This document shows, piece after piece, positions 34,436 to 46,408 of a stretch of DNA of 64,000 nt; within the stretch, counting starts at the first letter, position 1; each line of letters begins with the position of its first letter. This DNA is from Diphasiastrum complanatum (lineage: Eukaryota > Streptophyta > Lycopodiopsida > Lycopodiales > Lycopodiaceae). A program made the position numbers and the translations under genes. The stretch covers positions 31,769,410-31,833,409 of the forward strand of contig CM055107.1 of assembly GCA_029204225.1 (NCBI GenBank), written 5' to 3'. The notes beneath the pieces are model-generated. The model had not been told where the DNA came from, ran no database searches, and saw only the letters and a program-made list of their open reading frames with translations.

Positions 34436-35106
34436 CTCCTCACTTCTAACTTGGCAAATCTAATGTACATCTATCTACAATTCCAAGAGCATATCTTAAC
34501 TTGTAAAATGGATCTTTGGACAATGTCTTGGCTAAGATATCAGCTATGCATTCAGACCATGGTACATGATGTAGTTGCACCTCCTTGGGTTGTACATTCT
34601 CCTTCAATATGCTTGTTCTAGCATGGAAGATAGGACTGGAAGCAATTTGATGAGAATCTTGATTGTCACAATATATGTAAGGGATCTCCTCAGCCTTTAG
34701 CACATGTAGCTCCATCAAGAGTCTTCTTAGCCATAGGAGCTCTTTAGTTGTTGAAGTTAATGTCTTGTACTCGGCTTCACAAGAAGATAGTGAGATAGTA
34801 TCTTGCTTTTTGGAAAGCGAAGATATTACTCCTCCACAAAGGAATGTTGCAAATGCACTAATGGACTCTCTATCCATCTTGTCACCTGCAAAATCTGAAT
34901 CCAAGTAGTCTCTCAAGTGCAAGTTAGATCCTTCATAAAGTATGCCAAAAAATCTAGTACTAGAAACATATCTAAGCACTCTCTTGTCACTTTTCCAATG
35001 ATGCACTAAAGGAGCTTGCATACTTTGACTCAACTTGCTTACACAAAAACTTAAGTGAGGTCTAGTGATGGTTAAATAGATTAGGGAGATTGGTGAACTG
35101 AACAAG
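34436..35106 (-). pseudogene. Copia RT end and RNase H of the B-family element
   Basis: The 219-codon frame starts in the RT end (LIYLTITRPHLSFCVSKLSQ) and continues into RNase H: YLDSDFAGDK with a catalytic Asp, then KKQDTISLSSCEAEYKTLTS with the catalytic Glu, LLWLRRLL, and YCDNQDSHQIASSPIFHART. It ends with IADILAKTLSKDPFYKL at the PPT. RNase H looks almost complete, but the rest of the element is cut off at about 35107 by an opposite-strand gypsy fragment. A GAAGTGAGGAG PPT follows the coding end. Confidence 0.85.
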
Positions 35107-35832
35107 TTGTACTAATCAACCTATGGAAGATATTTTGAGGACTTACGTTTCTCACAGGCAATTTCATTGGCAAGATTACTTCCCATTGGTTGAGTTTGCA
35201 TATAATAGTAGAAAACATTTTGCTACAGGTTATAGTCCTTTTATGCTTATGTACGGTTTTTAATCTAGAACTCTAGTAAATGTTGAGACGAAGTCTGTTA
35301 AGATCCAGAAGGTTGCTGATTGTTTGCATGATATCCAAGAGATGTTGCAAGTGGCTAAGGATAGTATCCGAAGTGTTCAGAATAGAAATAAGCACTATGC
35401 CAATCTTAAGAGGTCCCCAAGAGATTTTAAAGTTGAGGACTGGGTATATCTTAGGACTCCAAAAATTCTAAGACGTTACGTATAGGGAAGCATTACAAAT
35501 TGTCTACCTGCTTTTGTGGACCATTTAGGATTGTATGTAAAATTATTTCTTTGGCGTATGAACTCGATCTTCAAGGAAAATCGGTTGCACACCCAGTATT
35601 TTATGTAAGTTGTTTGAAATGAAGTTTACATGAAGGTGATAGTTGGATCGGATGGGGATTTATCCCATTTGGAAGATTTATCGCTTAGTGTACATTTGAA
35701 ACCTGAGAAAGTGCTCAGAATCAAAGATAAACAATTGAGAAATTGTTTTCTCTCTGAGTGCTCAATTCGGTGGAAAGGTGGTACTGAGGATGATGATTCG
35801 TGGGAGAGAGTTGATGGCATAAAGAAGAATTA
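35107..35832 (+). pseudogene. Ty3/gypsy integrase end with chromodomain-like tail
   Basis: Plus-strand text in a few frames: HWLSLHIIVENILL (end of the catalytic core), then IQEMLQVAKDSIRSVQNRNKHYA and FKVEDWVYLRTP (the GD-VYL-part with ED), then after a stop a worn GPF region. At the end comes RNCFLSECSIRWKGGTEDDDSWE, matching the chromodomain fold (I-VKWKG, then WE) of chromovirus integrases. A chromodomain tail targets integration to marked chromatin. A frame of about 67 codons at the end (35630-35832) is clean. A PPT and LTR start follow directly. Confidence 0.75.
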
Positions 35833-35840
35833 GAGCAGTT

Positions 35841-35854
35841 CAAGGGGGGAAGAA
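35841..35854 (+). promoter_or_regulatory. Polypurine tract of the gypsy element
   Basis: The purine run caaggggggaagaa lies immediately before an LTR start TGTCATGTC and after the coding end; it is the expected primer for plus-strand DNA synthesis. Confidence 0.8.
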
Positions 35855-36360
35855 TGTCATGTCTTGGATACTCCTAGTCTTGGATACACGGACGGTACTC
35901 TAGTGAAACAAGATGTTAGTTATGCCACATCATACTAGATGTGACTCGAAAGTAACGAATATCCTTGTGAGGCCCAGAATACACTAAATGGAGTTAGCAC
36001 AAGGTATGAGATAGTATATGGATGTGTAGAGTCATCAATAGCAATTCTATGAATAGAGGATCCATGCATAAAGAGCCTATTCTACATGAATCTATGTATA
36101 GGGGAGTTAAGATCTTGCATGTCTATGCGCACAGGTGGTTCTAGGCTCTATATAAGTAGGCCAAACTCACCCTACTACTCACATTTGTGGTTGATTCATT
36201 GCCAGGCTCTCACTCTACATTCATGTTTCTTGTTCCTTTGCTTGAGCATGAAGCTTCTAGAGTTGATTGGTTGCTTCTACTTGGTTGGGTGGTTTCTCCA
36301 TAGTGTGTTTTCCATTGTGTTTGTCTTGTAAGCAGGATCTTGAGGAGCTTTCCTTTATAC
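35855..36360 (+). repeat. 3' LTR of the gypsy element (right end unclear)
   Basis: It starts TGTCATGTCTTGGATACTCC after the PPT. A TATATAAG box at 36148-36155, about 290 bp in, fits the promoter of the LTR. I cannot place its right end with confidence. Confidence 0.65.
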
Positions 36361-36589
36361 CAGCTATCAACGCTAGTCTTGTAGGCTTCAAACCAGATTT
36401 TTGGGACTCAAATCATCATTTTTCCAATTGATTAATGCTCAAATCCCTCTATAGTGCAGCACTGGCCTACAGCCTAGTTCTAGCTCCAATTTGTGAGCAA
36501 TTTTGAGTCTTTTGTGTCCTTCAACCAGCGTTGGTCCTGTGGGCTTCAATCTGCAAATTCTTTAATAGCCCTCTTCTCATCAACCTTTG
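36361..36589 (-). other. Leader of an unidentified minus-strand LTR element
   Basis: It lies next to a minus-strand primer-binding site, so it may be the leader of another, mostly lost, element. A phrase gctag/gcgttggtc, then tgtgggcttcaa, is repeated (near 36370 and 36525). Confidence 0.3.
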
Positions 36590-36601
36590 CTCTAATACCA
36601 A
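36590..36601 (-). promoter_or_regulatory. Primer-binding site-like motif
   Basis: The minus strand reads TGGTATTAGAGC (one mismatch to the standard plant site) with TGACA two bases upstream, the usual LTR end. This suggests an LTR starting at 36604 on the right. Confidence 0.55.
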
Positions 36602-36603
36602 AT

Positions 36604-36924
36604 GTCAGACTCCAAATCTAAGACTTCACTAGAAACTAGCTTATCCCGCATGCAGCAATCAGCAATCTCAATCTCTGTCGATTTTTCTGCATGTACAAAT
36701 ATCAGAGCACACGAAACATGGTGCAGATGGCTGCCTTGTCTCCTCCCAACCTTTGCTGCATAGATTTTGATGAGGAATGCCTCACTCTAGGCTCACTTAT
36801 GCACAATCCTCAAGCACCCCTTAAGCCTGACCTTTTCAAATGTCAACACATGGCCAATTTCATGCATAGTTGACACTTGCCACTTGGCAGTACTCTGACA
36901 CATAGTCAAGTGAGTAGGCTGACA
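36604..36924 (-). repeat. Possible LTR edge beside the primer site
   Basis: It begins TGTCAGACTCC next to the primer-binding motif. I cannot identify its other end or a second copy, so this is tentative. Confidence 0.35.
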
Positions 36925-37065
36925 TGTGTCACTCATACACCACTGGACCAAGTGTCTCAGTGAGCATGTGACACATGTCATGTTTGACCGATCAACCCTA
37001 ACATGTGTCGCTCATTCACTGGACCAAGTGTCCCAATGAGCATATGGCACGTGTCTCATTGACTA
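36925..37065. repeat. About 75-bp tandem duplication with cacatgt motifs
   Basis: Two copies of the block acatgtgtc.ctcat, then ccactggaccaagtgtc, then gtgagcat, start near 36929 and 37000. The unit is rich in acatgt/cacgtgt words, which are common core motifs of plant bHLH or bZIP sites, but function is only a guess. Confidence 0.75.
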
Positions 37066-38439
<1,374 letters not shown>

Positions 38440-39770
38440 GAACTTTTGGCCTTATCTTTTCCTGGTTGGAAAGGATGGAATGCTATCTCGAAAGACTCAA
38501 TAGAATTGGATAGTTGATGATAGCCTTTCTTGATGGAAATGACATTTTGAAAATGTGTCTTCTAAGAATTGTGATGCACTCTTATGATATGGTAATATCT
38601 TGGGAATCTGGAGAGTTGTGATTGGAGAATCATAACTCAGACTCTAGGATATACTTGATCAATAAGAGATGACTTAGATCATGGTAAGATTATCCTCTGG
38701 ATGAATAAACATGATAGTGGAATTTTGGTAATGACTGGCCATCTTACCAAATCAGCTATGTTTATTTGGGTAAAGACCACTAAAAATGCCTCTGATTTTG
38801 CTCAAGTAGTTGTAGGGCATCTATTTAGGCTTTATGGATTACCAGGTGACATTGTGAGCGATTGTAAGGTTTACTAGTCATTTTTGGTCGGCCGTATTCG
38901 CTAAGTTCTTTTGACCATTGGTCTGACAGAAAGAACAAGAGTCAGGTGAGGGAGAAAATGCTTTGAGCATATTCTCCGGCGCAATCTCATTAGGAAGGGT
39001 ATCTGGCCTTGATTGAGTTGCCTATGCTAGGGTATCACGTTCTCTTATTGAGTATAGGACAAGAATCCGATGAATTATGATAGACGAATCATAGTTTAGA
39101 TTCTAGTTATACTTTATCGTTTAAGAGAAGTATTACTTGAGATTAAGCTATAGTAAGCATTTGGCAACCAGTTATAGCCGTGCATGCTTATATACAGTTT
39201 CGAGCCATATGGTAACGAATTTCCTACTTGATATGTAGGAAATGTTATGGATAGCACATGAGAATGTCTAGTGTACCCAAGATAGGGACTAACATTATGC
39301 TAATCTAAAATAATCATCTCGAGACTTTCACATGGGGGTTTGGGTGAATTGAAGAATCTCGAAGGATTCTAGTGTAATGCGTACCCACAAGGATTACAAA
39401 TTGTACACTAGCAACAGAAGACCATATTGGATCTTGTAAAAGATCGGATCCTTAGCTTACCAATTGGACCTCCTGGAAGGAACTCAAATGCATCCGGTTT
39501 TTCACGTAAGATGATTCAAGAAGAGTCTACGTGAAGGAGAGCATCTTGGTTTTGGAGACCAATTGGACATGTTGGATGAATCATTGGGTGTGTCTCGGTT
39601 TGAGCCTAGAAAGACATTGGATATAACAACTAAACGATTGAGAAATCGTATAGTTACTGAGCATCTAGTTGACGGAATGGTCGCATAGACGATGATGATT
39701 CCAGGAGGGGAGCTTAAGAAAAAACTTTTCTAGTTTTAAGTTCTAAGGATAGAACTTGAATAAGGGAGAA
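38440..39770 (+). pseudogene. Ty3/gypsy relic: RNase H end to integrase tail
   Basis: Broken plus-strand frames show, in order, a VGKDGMLSRKTQ stretch like the end of gypsy RNase H (normally ADALSRK). An integrase core follows at 38725-38905, reading VMTGHLTKSAMFIWVKTTKN, then DFAQVVVGHLFRLYGLPGDIVSD; the V-D-LTKSA Asp position is Gly-His here and the second Asp (SD) is kept. A post-core region follows, then YQLDLLEGTQMHPVFHVR and RKTLDITTKRLRNR near the end. Stops are frequent. A purine run (taagggagaaaaaa) and an LTR start TGTCATGCC follow. Related to the fragment at 35107. Confidence 0.75.
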
Positions 39771-39774
39771 AAAA

Positions 39775-40030
39775 TGTCATGCCCACAACTGGTCTCGAGT
39801 AACATGTCCACGCTAGGGATCAGTAGACCAACAACCCATAAGTTAGTTATGACTATAAGGGAATTGGGTCCCTTATGTGTATAAGATTATAATTAATAGT
39901 TGTAGGCCTAAACTCATGAAGGTGGCTTTATATGAGTCTATTAGTGAGTTGTCGAAAAGAAGTGTGCTGAAGATAGGTCGAACTCAAAAAGAAACAAATG
40001 AAAATATTTTGAGTGTTTAGAAAGAAAACT
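39775..40030 (+). repeat. LTR start of the second gypsy element
   Basis: It begins TGTCATGCCCACAACTGG after the PPT. A ctttatatgag at about 39926 is TATA-like. It is cut off before about 40060, where the J1 LTR similarity starts. Confidence 0.55.
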
Positions 40031-40059
40031 TTTCGTGCAAGGCGGAATAAACTATCTTT

Positions 40060-41049
40060 CTCTTTCACAATGCATGACTACACCTAGCAATCTCAAACAA
40101 AACAATAGTGATAGAAATCATGTTTGATCTAATAGTAACTAACCTTGAAATCATCAATACTACAGTGATTACGTAGCCAAACAATCAAGCATTGAATTAT
40201 CAGACAAATAATTTGTCATGAATTATTCGCGAAACACAAGACAAATATTTAGTCGCAAAAAACTACGGAAAACACGTACATTCTGAGACGAATCTGAATG
40301 CAATAAAGGATAGTATTGATTCAGTATGAAAACGAAACTAAATGAGTACAATAAGTTGTGGATCAAAGCCATGTACTCTATGCTATCTTTGGGCGACTAA
40401 AATGAAAGTTTGAATTAGAGCTAACTATTCAAATGCTTCTTAACTTTTGATAATCAAACTGTATGAATATGAACAACTATTTATACTAAGAAATTAGGTT
40501 ATCAATTGCGATCGCCAGTTGGCTGGTGATCCACTGTCATCCATCCGGTTCCTCATCATTGATTGTTGATAAACAATGAAATTGGCCGTAAAAAGTCTGT
40601 CTACATAAATGAACCAAACTGTCACTTCTGCATAAATAAATTGAAACAGCCACAGGCGACACTGTCGCAAAAAGCCACAGTGTCGAAATTTTGCGAAGAA
40701 GGTGGCAGTGCCCTTAAATCTCATTTAGGGTTGCCTCACACTTTGCCAGAGTCATTTTCTTAACATTTGAGGCTCTTTGGAAAAAGCAAAAATGCGACAC
40801 TGTGATTTTACATGAGATTTCTAATAGGCGAAAAATGCGAAAAAGATGACGCTGCATTTTTCCACGAGATTCTTGACAGGCAAAAAAGATGACACTGTTT
40901 TCAAACTCTATGTATTTCTGCAAAATGTGTAAAAACACTTGTAATTCTGCACATTGTATAAAAACACGGAAAAATCTGCAGAACTGAAAGAACAATGGAT
41001 GAAGATTAAAACTGATTAGTCGATTAGTAAGAAGGAGACTAATCCAACA
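40060..41049 (-). repeat. 3' LTR of copia J1
   Basis: On the minus strand it starts TGTTGGATTAGTCTCC directly after the PPT attaaggggaag (41050-41062). A minus-strand TATAAATAG at 40478-40486 is a good TATA box. The lower boundary is approximate and rests on similarity to 29950-30270. Confidence 0.75.
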
Positions 41050-41500
41050 CTTCCCCTTAATCTGAATCCTTGATTGCCTTGACCTTCAAACTTAATTCTA
41101 CACAAAATCTTTTGTGTGCTTCCAAACTTAATGCTTTGGTAAAAACATCTACTGTCATATCTTGCGTTCTACAGTACTACAATCTGACCTCTTTGTTGAG
41201 AACTTTGCTTCTGACGAAATGATACTTCAGTTCAATGTGCTTACTTCTTGAATAAAATCTAGGGTTGGCTGATAAAGCGATGGCACTTTGATTATCACAA
41301 AAATGTTGTTGGAGCATATTGATTCAGACCGATATCTGAGAGTAAATTCCTCAATCAAATTGCTTCCTTTGTAGCTTGTGAGGCTGCGATATCCTCTGAT
41401 TCAGTGGAAGATAGAGCTATCGAAGATTGCTTGTGACTGTTCCAGGAAATTGAACCATTGCTGAGGAAGAATGTAAATCCGAAAGTGGATTGACGAGTGT

Positions 41501-42009
41501 CTACATCTCCTGCCCAACTTGCATATGTGTAACCACTGAGAAATTGAGTTTGTCATTGCCGACTGCTCCATAATGAATGCAAAAGTCTATAGTAGCTCGA
41601 AGATATCTCATGACTCTGATAAGAGCCTTCCAATGTGTTATACCAGGGTTAGTCATATATTGACTTAGGGAGCTGACTGCAAAAGCTATGTCTGGCTTGG
41701 TACAGATCATGGCATACATAAGAGGTCCTATAATAGAATGGTAAGGATACTCACGCATTTGCTACTTCTCATGAATTGTTTGGGGACACTAGTCCTTTGA
41801 CAATTGGAGTCTTGGTTCCATTGGTGAGAGAGCTAACTTGCAATTCATTAGATTATATTTGACTAACATGTTGTAGATGTACCTATGTTGTGTAATGTAA
41901 ACCAACTTCTATTTTCTATCTCTGTGGATTTGAATACCAAGGCAGAAATGACCTTCGCCTAGATCGGTCATGTCGAATTCGGAAGATAACATTGTCTTCT
42001 CCTCTTTTA
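41501..42009 (-). pseudogene. Copia RT end / RNase H start of J1
   Basis: The frame 41758-41501 reads [28 protein letters not shown] and [22 protein letters not shown], the RT-thumb to RNase H border. The RNase H core to its left (41400-41500, with [10 protein letters not shown]-like codons) is in other frames. The YVDD codons lie at about 42030-42045, one base out of frame with the RT N-terminal block. Confidence 0.7.
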
Positions 42010-42660
42010 TCAGATCGGTACTGTTGTTGAAGAGCAATGTATCATCCACGTATAAAGTGATAATGATAAAAGACTGTTGCACTGCTTGAAGTAAACGTTT
42101 GAATTTGAAGAGCTAGGTGTGTAGCCGTGATCAATAAAAAAAGTATTGATCCTTTGAAACCCTGCTCGAGCATACTGCTTCAAGCCATAAAGTGCCTGAT
42201 GGAGTTTACACACATGATTGTGTTTAACCTCGATAATATAACCTTGCACCATGTAAATGTCTTCTTCAATAACTCCATTGAGATATGTTGTCTGTACATC
42301 CATTTGATGTATTTCCAAATCTACTACAATGGCAAATGATAGCAAAAGTCGAATAGAAGAATGTTTGACTACTGGACTAAAGATATCAGTGTAATCGACA
42401 TTGTATATCTGAGAAAGTCCTCTGGCTACAAGTCGTGCCTTTCTCCTATTGATGCTTCCATCTACATTGTACCTGACTTTGAAAATCCATTTGCAATCAA
42501 CTACGTTTTCGCTAGCAAGTAATTCGACAATTGTCCATGTCTGGTTCTTGATAAGAAATGAATACTCTTTATCCATAACTTCTTTCCAGAGATCTGAATC
42601 AGGCTGATTGAGTGTCTTTTGGACAGACGTTGGTTCTTGAACAAGGTAGGCTGCAGACAC
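42010..42660 (-). pseudogene. Copia RT N-terminal part of J1
   Basis: A 216-codon frame with EPTSVQKTLNQPDSDLWKEV, NQTWTIVELL, CKWIFKVRYNVDG, RRKARLVARGLSQIYNVDY, FSPVVKHSSIRLLL, QMDVQTTYLNGVIEEDIYM and HQALYGLKQYARAGFQRI: a nearly complete RT fingers/palm. Just before the catalytic motif the frame slips, so what should be LYVDD reads LYTWM. This one slip destroys RT function in an otherwise well-kept block. Confidence 0.85.
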
Positions 42661-43105
42661 GTCGATATACCTCTCAGGTGGTCTGCTAGTCCTTGAAGAT
42701 CTTCTGGGTAATACAAGAAGTTGATCATTTCCATCATATTATAGTTGTTGATCTGCAACATCATCATCTTCTGATTCGTCGTTGATTTGTTGTTCGTCAA
42801 AAGTAGAGGAGCTTGGACCTTCAATGGGAATAGTCAACTGAGAAACTGAAAAGTTCAAAGCGTCAAGAGAATCTGATAGGTTGGCTACATGAAAACAACC
42901 CTTTCCTTTGAGGTCTCGAAACTGATCTTCGATGAAGATAACATCCCGCTACTGAATATCTTCAACTCGATGGGATCGAACAACTTCTAGGCTTGGTCTG
43001 AAGTAGCGTAGCTGATGAGAATACATTTGATACTTTGAAAGTCGAGCTTCTTCCTGAGATCATGAGAAATCTGCACACAAGCGGTGCATCTAAAAACTTT
43101 TAAAT
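42661..43105 (-). pseudogene. Linker between integrase and RT of J1
   Basis: Low-complexity linker in broken frames, with Gln/Asp-rich text (DDDVADQQL-like) and a RDVIFIEDQFR-like stretch near 42920-42960, which is the end of the post-integrase segment. Confidence 0.55.
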
Positions 43106-44040
43106 TCAATAAAGAAGGTTTGGTACATGTCCAAACTTCAAATGGTGTTTTGTCTGAGAGAGACCTTTAGTAGGACATATGTTCTGAATATAGGTTGTTG
43201 TTGAGATAGCTTCAGCCCAGAAGGACTTCAGAAGTGTTGCATGTGATAACATGCACTTTGCCGATTCAACTAAGGTTCTATTCTTTCTCTCAGCAAGACC
43301 ATTTGACTGAGGCAAATAGGAGGTAATGTATCATTGTTCAATGCCATTGTTGAGACAGTACTCCTTGAATTTGGTGGAGATGTATTCTCCCCCGTTGATT
43401 GACCTCCGTGCTTTAATTCTTTTACCAGTCTAATTTTCTGCATGCTCTCTGAATTGTCTGAGCTTGATAAAGGCTTCTAATTTCTGCTTGATGAAGTAAA
43501 CAACTGTTCTTCAAGAGAATTCGTCAATAAAAGTAATGAAATACTTTGCATCTAGCAATGAAGGAGTTTGCATAGGTCCACATATATCTAAATGAATAAT
43601 ATCTAACAGATCTTTTGTTGCATGCCTATGACTCGATCTAAAAGGAATCCTAGTCTGCTTTCCAAGGATGCAGCTATGGCAGATAGGGAGATCGACTTTA
43701 CCAGAAGGATAGTTGAGACCAAGTGCAAGGGATTGTCTGGACATGTTCAATACAGATGCATTATTCAGGTGTCCTAAGCGATGATGCCATAGCAATGCTT
43801 TATTGACAAGAACAGAGATTTTCAAGACTTGACTAGAATCAGAATAATAGTGTGCCAATCTATATAAGTATCCATGCCTCTTGTCAAGTGCAAGAATCTT
43901 ATTACTCCTATCGATAATTCTATATTGAGCAGACTCAAACTCTACCTTATGACCTAAATCTATAATTCTACTTACTAATAATAGATTTGTAAAGAGTTTA
44001 GGATCATACAAGACTTTTGACAGCAATTTGAATTCATCAT
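43106..44040 (-). pseudogene. Copia integrase of J1
   Basis: The frame 44026-43511 has the pre-integrase segment (LLWHHRLGHLNNASVLNMSRQ with H and H, then CHSCILGKQTRIPF with CxxC) and the core start (IIHLDICGPMQTP, YFITFIDEFS, first Asp kept). The middle (43320-43510) is in other frames with the second-Asp codons of an INGGEY type (Asp altered). The frame 43315-43106 ends the core with PQSNGLAERKNRTLVESAKCML (catalytic Glu kept) and LLKSFWAEAISTTTYIQN. At least two frame breaks disable it. Confidence 0.8.
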
Positions 44041-44055
44041 GTTGGAACCATAATC

Positions 44056-44778
44056 TTACAATACCTTCAACTTCGATAGTGTGGTATTATCGTCACCAAG
44101 ATGAACATACTTCTTTGTGTTGTAAGACGTATAGGAATGAAAAATCTCACGATGATTGGTCATATGTTGTGTTGCTCCAGAATCCAAAAACCACGAATCA
44201 TCCGAATTCGCGTATTTGTCTTTGACCATAAAAGCGCCTTCGTCTACTTCGACTTCAGGAGATGTTATAACTATATTTGCTTGTTGATTCGGCTGCTTAG
44301 CTACATTCTTTGCTTTGAGAATTTGGGAATTTTGGATCTCATGGTTATTGTGCTTGCAATACCTGCAAAACATCTTTTTCTTCGATGAATTTGGATTCGA
44401 TGATTGTTCGTGATGTTGAGTCTGTTTTTGATTCGATGCTGATTGCTTAGAGCTTTTCTGCTTATGTTGTTTCGAGCCCTTGTTGACATATAGAGCATGA
44501 GACGAAGAGATAGACGAGGTGTCTTGAATTCTTCGATTATCTTCTTGTAGCAACATAGTGATCACTCTGGTAAAAGTTAAATCTGAGTGTGTCATGATGA
44601 TCATCCCCTAGTTCTTATATGTGAAGGGCAGACTTGAAAGCAATGTCATAATTGCGTCTTGATCATCTACGACCCTTCCGACAGCGGCCATCTGTTGGAA
44701 GATATTCTTTAACTGGTTAATATGATTCTGAAGATAATCATTGTTCGACATCTTGAGTGTGAAGAATTTTCTTCGATG
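44056..44778 (-). pseudogene. Copia gag end and protease of J1
   Basis: On the minus strand, gag text runs from FFTLKMSNNDYLQNHINQ (about 44770) through QMAAVGRVVDDQDAIMTLL and, after a stop at about 44605, a 182-codon frame. That frame has a Gln/Ser-rich linker, a zinc-knuckle-like CRYCKHNNHEI (fourth ligand Cys lost: QNSQ) and the protease site SWFLDSGATQHMTNH. Protease (D-S-G) is intact, the knuckle is not. Confidence 0.75.
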
Positions 44779-44847
44779 ATTCGTTTGCCAGTTTGATTCT
44801 CAGTGCTTTGACCTCAGTGCTTTGATTCGTTTGCCAGTTTGATTCTC
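44778..44847. repeat. 46-bp direct duplication at the J1/J2 junction
   Basis: The block gattcgtttgccagtttgat occurs at 44778 and 44824, and the block tcagtgctttga at 44800 and 44814. The repeat lies exactly at the join of the J1 gag and the J2 integrase and looks like a repair or template-switch scar. Confidence 0.8.
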
Positions 44848-45760
44848 GGCATGATTTTTGAATTGTCTGAATTTGATGAAAGCCTCTGATTTTTGTTTAA
44901 TGAAATAAACAATTGTTCTTCTGGAGATTTTGTCAATAAAGGTAATGAAATACTTTGCATCTAGCAATGAAGGAGTTTGCATAGGTCCGAACAACATCTA
45001 ACAGATCTTTTGCTGCATGCCTATGGTTTGATCTAAAAGGAATCCTAGCCTGCTTTCCAAAGATGCAGCTATGACAGACAGGGAGATCGACCCTACCAGA
45101 AGGATAGTCGAGATCAAGAACCATGGATTGTTTAGACATGTTCAAAACAGATGCATAATTCAAGTGTCATAAGCGATGATGCCATAGTAATGCTTTATTG
45201 ACTAGAACAGAGGTTTTCAAAACTTGACTAGACTCAGAATAGCAATGTGCCAATATATATAAGTAACCCTGCCTCTTGCCGAGTGCAAGGATCTTATTAT
45301 TTCTATCAACAATTTTGCATTGATCAGATTCATATTCTACCTTATGGCCAAAATTTGTAATTCTACTTACTGATAACAGATTTGTAGAGAGTTTAGGAAT
45401 TATAAGACCTTTGATAGTAATTTGAATTGATCATGCTGGAACCGCAATCTTACAATACCTTCACCTTCAATAGTGTGAGTACTATTGTCACCAAGATGAA
45501 CAAATTTCTTCGTGTTGTAAGGCGTTAAGAGTTGAAAATCTCACGTTGATTGGTCATGTATTGTGTAGCTCCAGAATCCAGAAACCATGAATCATCCAAA
45601 AATGCACTTTGATCTTTGACCATGAATGCGCCTTCGTCCACTTCGACCTGGAGAGATGATGAAATTGTGTTTGCTTGTTGATCAGGTTGCTTGGCTACGT
45701 TCTTCGCTTGGAGAATTCGACAATCTTTGATCTCAATTACAATAAGCACTAAAGTCACTA
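44778..45760 (-). pseudogene. Second J-family copy J2: protease to integrase fragment
   Basis: From right to left: a knuckle remnant (EIKDCRILQAKN), protease (SWFLDSGATQYMTNQ in frame 45758-45525), pre-integrase text in broken frames, CHSCIFGKQARIPF and YPSGRVDLP in 45163-44933, then core start YFITFIDKISRRTIVYFIKQKSEAF in 44997-44800. It repeats most of the J1 5' half, so J1 and J2 are tandem partial copies. It ends at the 46-bp duplication near 44778-44847. Confidence 0.8.
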
Positions 45761-45856
45761 AGTTGGAGATAGAAAATGAAATTGGATGTATCTATTTAGT
45801 GCTAGTCTTTCTATGACATGTCTAAACCCCAAAAACCCGTAGAAACACATTTTCAG

Positions 45857-45877
45857 AAAAAAAAAAAAAAAAAAAAA
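45857..45877 (+). repeat. Poly(A) run
   Basis: A 21-base A run followed by ccctaaac and then a gtttctatttcgaacc/cccgtttcgaacgtgtttag pair of related short words. No LINE or SINE sequence recognised before it. Confidence 0.7.
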
Positions 45878-46084
45878 CCCTAAACAAGTTTCTATTTCGA
45901 ACCTGGTCCTCCCGTTTCGAACGTGTTTAGAAATGACGTACTAAACGGGACCCTAAATCGTCGTCTTTAGAGTCTTTGTTAGCAAGCTGAAAGGAAGCAA
46001 TCTATTCATGTCTACAACGGTTCACTTCACATCTGCAGAGTCATGGTATGAGATATAGTCTTAATAGTTTTTTGATGTCTAATT

Positions 46085-46408
46085 GAGATAGTCGGAAAGT
46101 GTGAACAAGAGGTGGAAAAAGTTATTGAAGTGCTGAGACCTGGACCACTTGGCATAGTTGAGCATAAGTTTTCTGAAGCTGATATAACAAAAGCAAGGGA
46201 TGCTGTTGTGAGAGCTTGTGAAAATTGGCGCATTGCAGCTAGATTAAAATAGCTGGGACTCCCGGACTTCTTTAAACAGTTTTCAGTTCATGCAGTAGAG
46301 AAGTTCTATCGACAATCCGTTGAAATGTTATATGTTTCCTCGTGCTCAGTCCTGTTTGTTTTGCAGGATACTAGAAGCATTTCAGTTGAGCCTCAAAATT
46401 CTGGTTAA
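46085..46408 (+). pseudogene. Possible captured gene exon, function unknown
   Basis: A plus-strand open stretch of 55 codons reads QEVEKVIEVLRPGPLGIVEH, then KFSEADITKARDAVVRACEN with WRIAARLK, then a TAG at 46250. The same frame stays open after that stop for another ~50 codons. The balanced composition, the PGPLGIVEHKF stretch and the regular helical part look like real protein and unlike any retroelement here. An AG preceded by a T-rich run (tttttgatgtctaattgag) sits at its start, like a 3' splice site, and a second one (gtttgttttgcag) at 46353-46365. I cannot name the gene. It may be an exon of a nuclear gene, or a fragment of one carried by a transposon. Confidence 0.45.

Larger units (their letters stand above)
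41050..44778 (-). mobile_element. Copia element J1, internal region
   Basis: A minus-strand J-family copia with gag end, zinc knuckle, protease, integrase, RT, RNase H, PPT and 3' LTR in normal order. The 5' LTR, primer site and first part of gag are missing, and the sequence joins another J copy (J2) at about 44778. Stops and frameshifts occur in every coding block. Confidence 0.85.
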
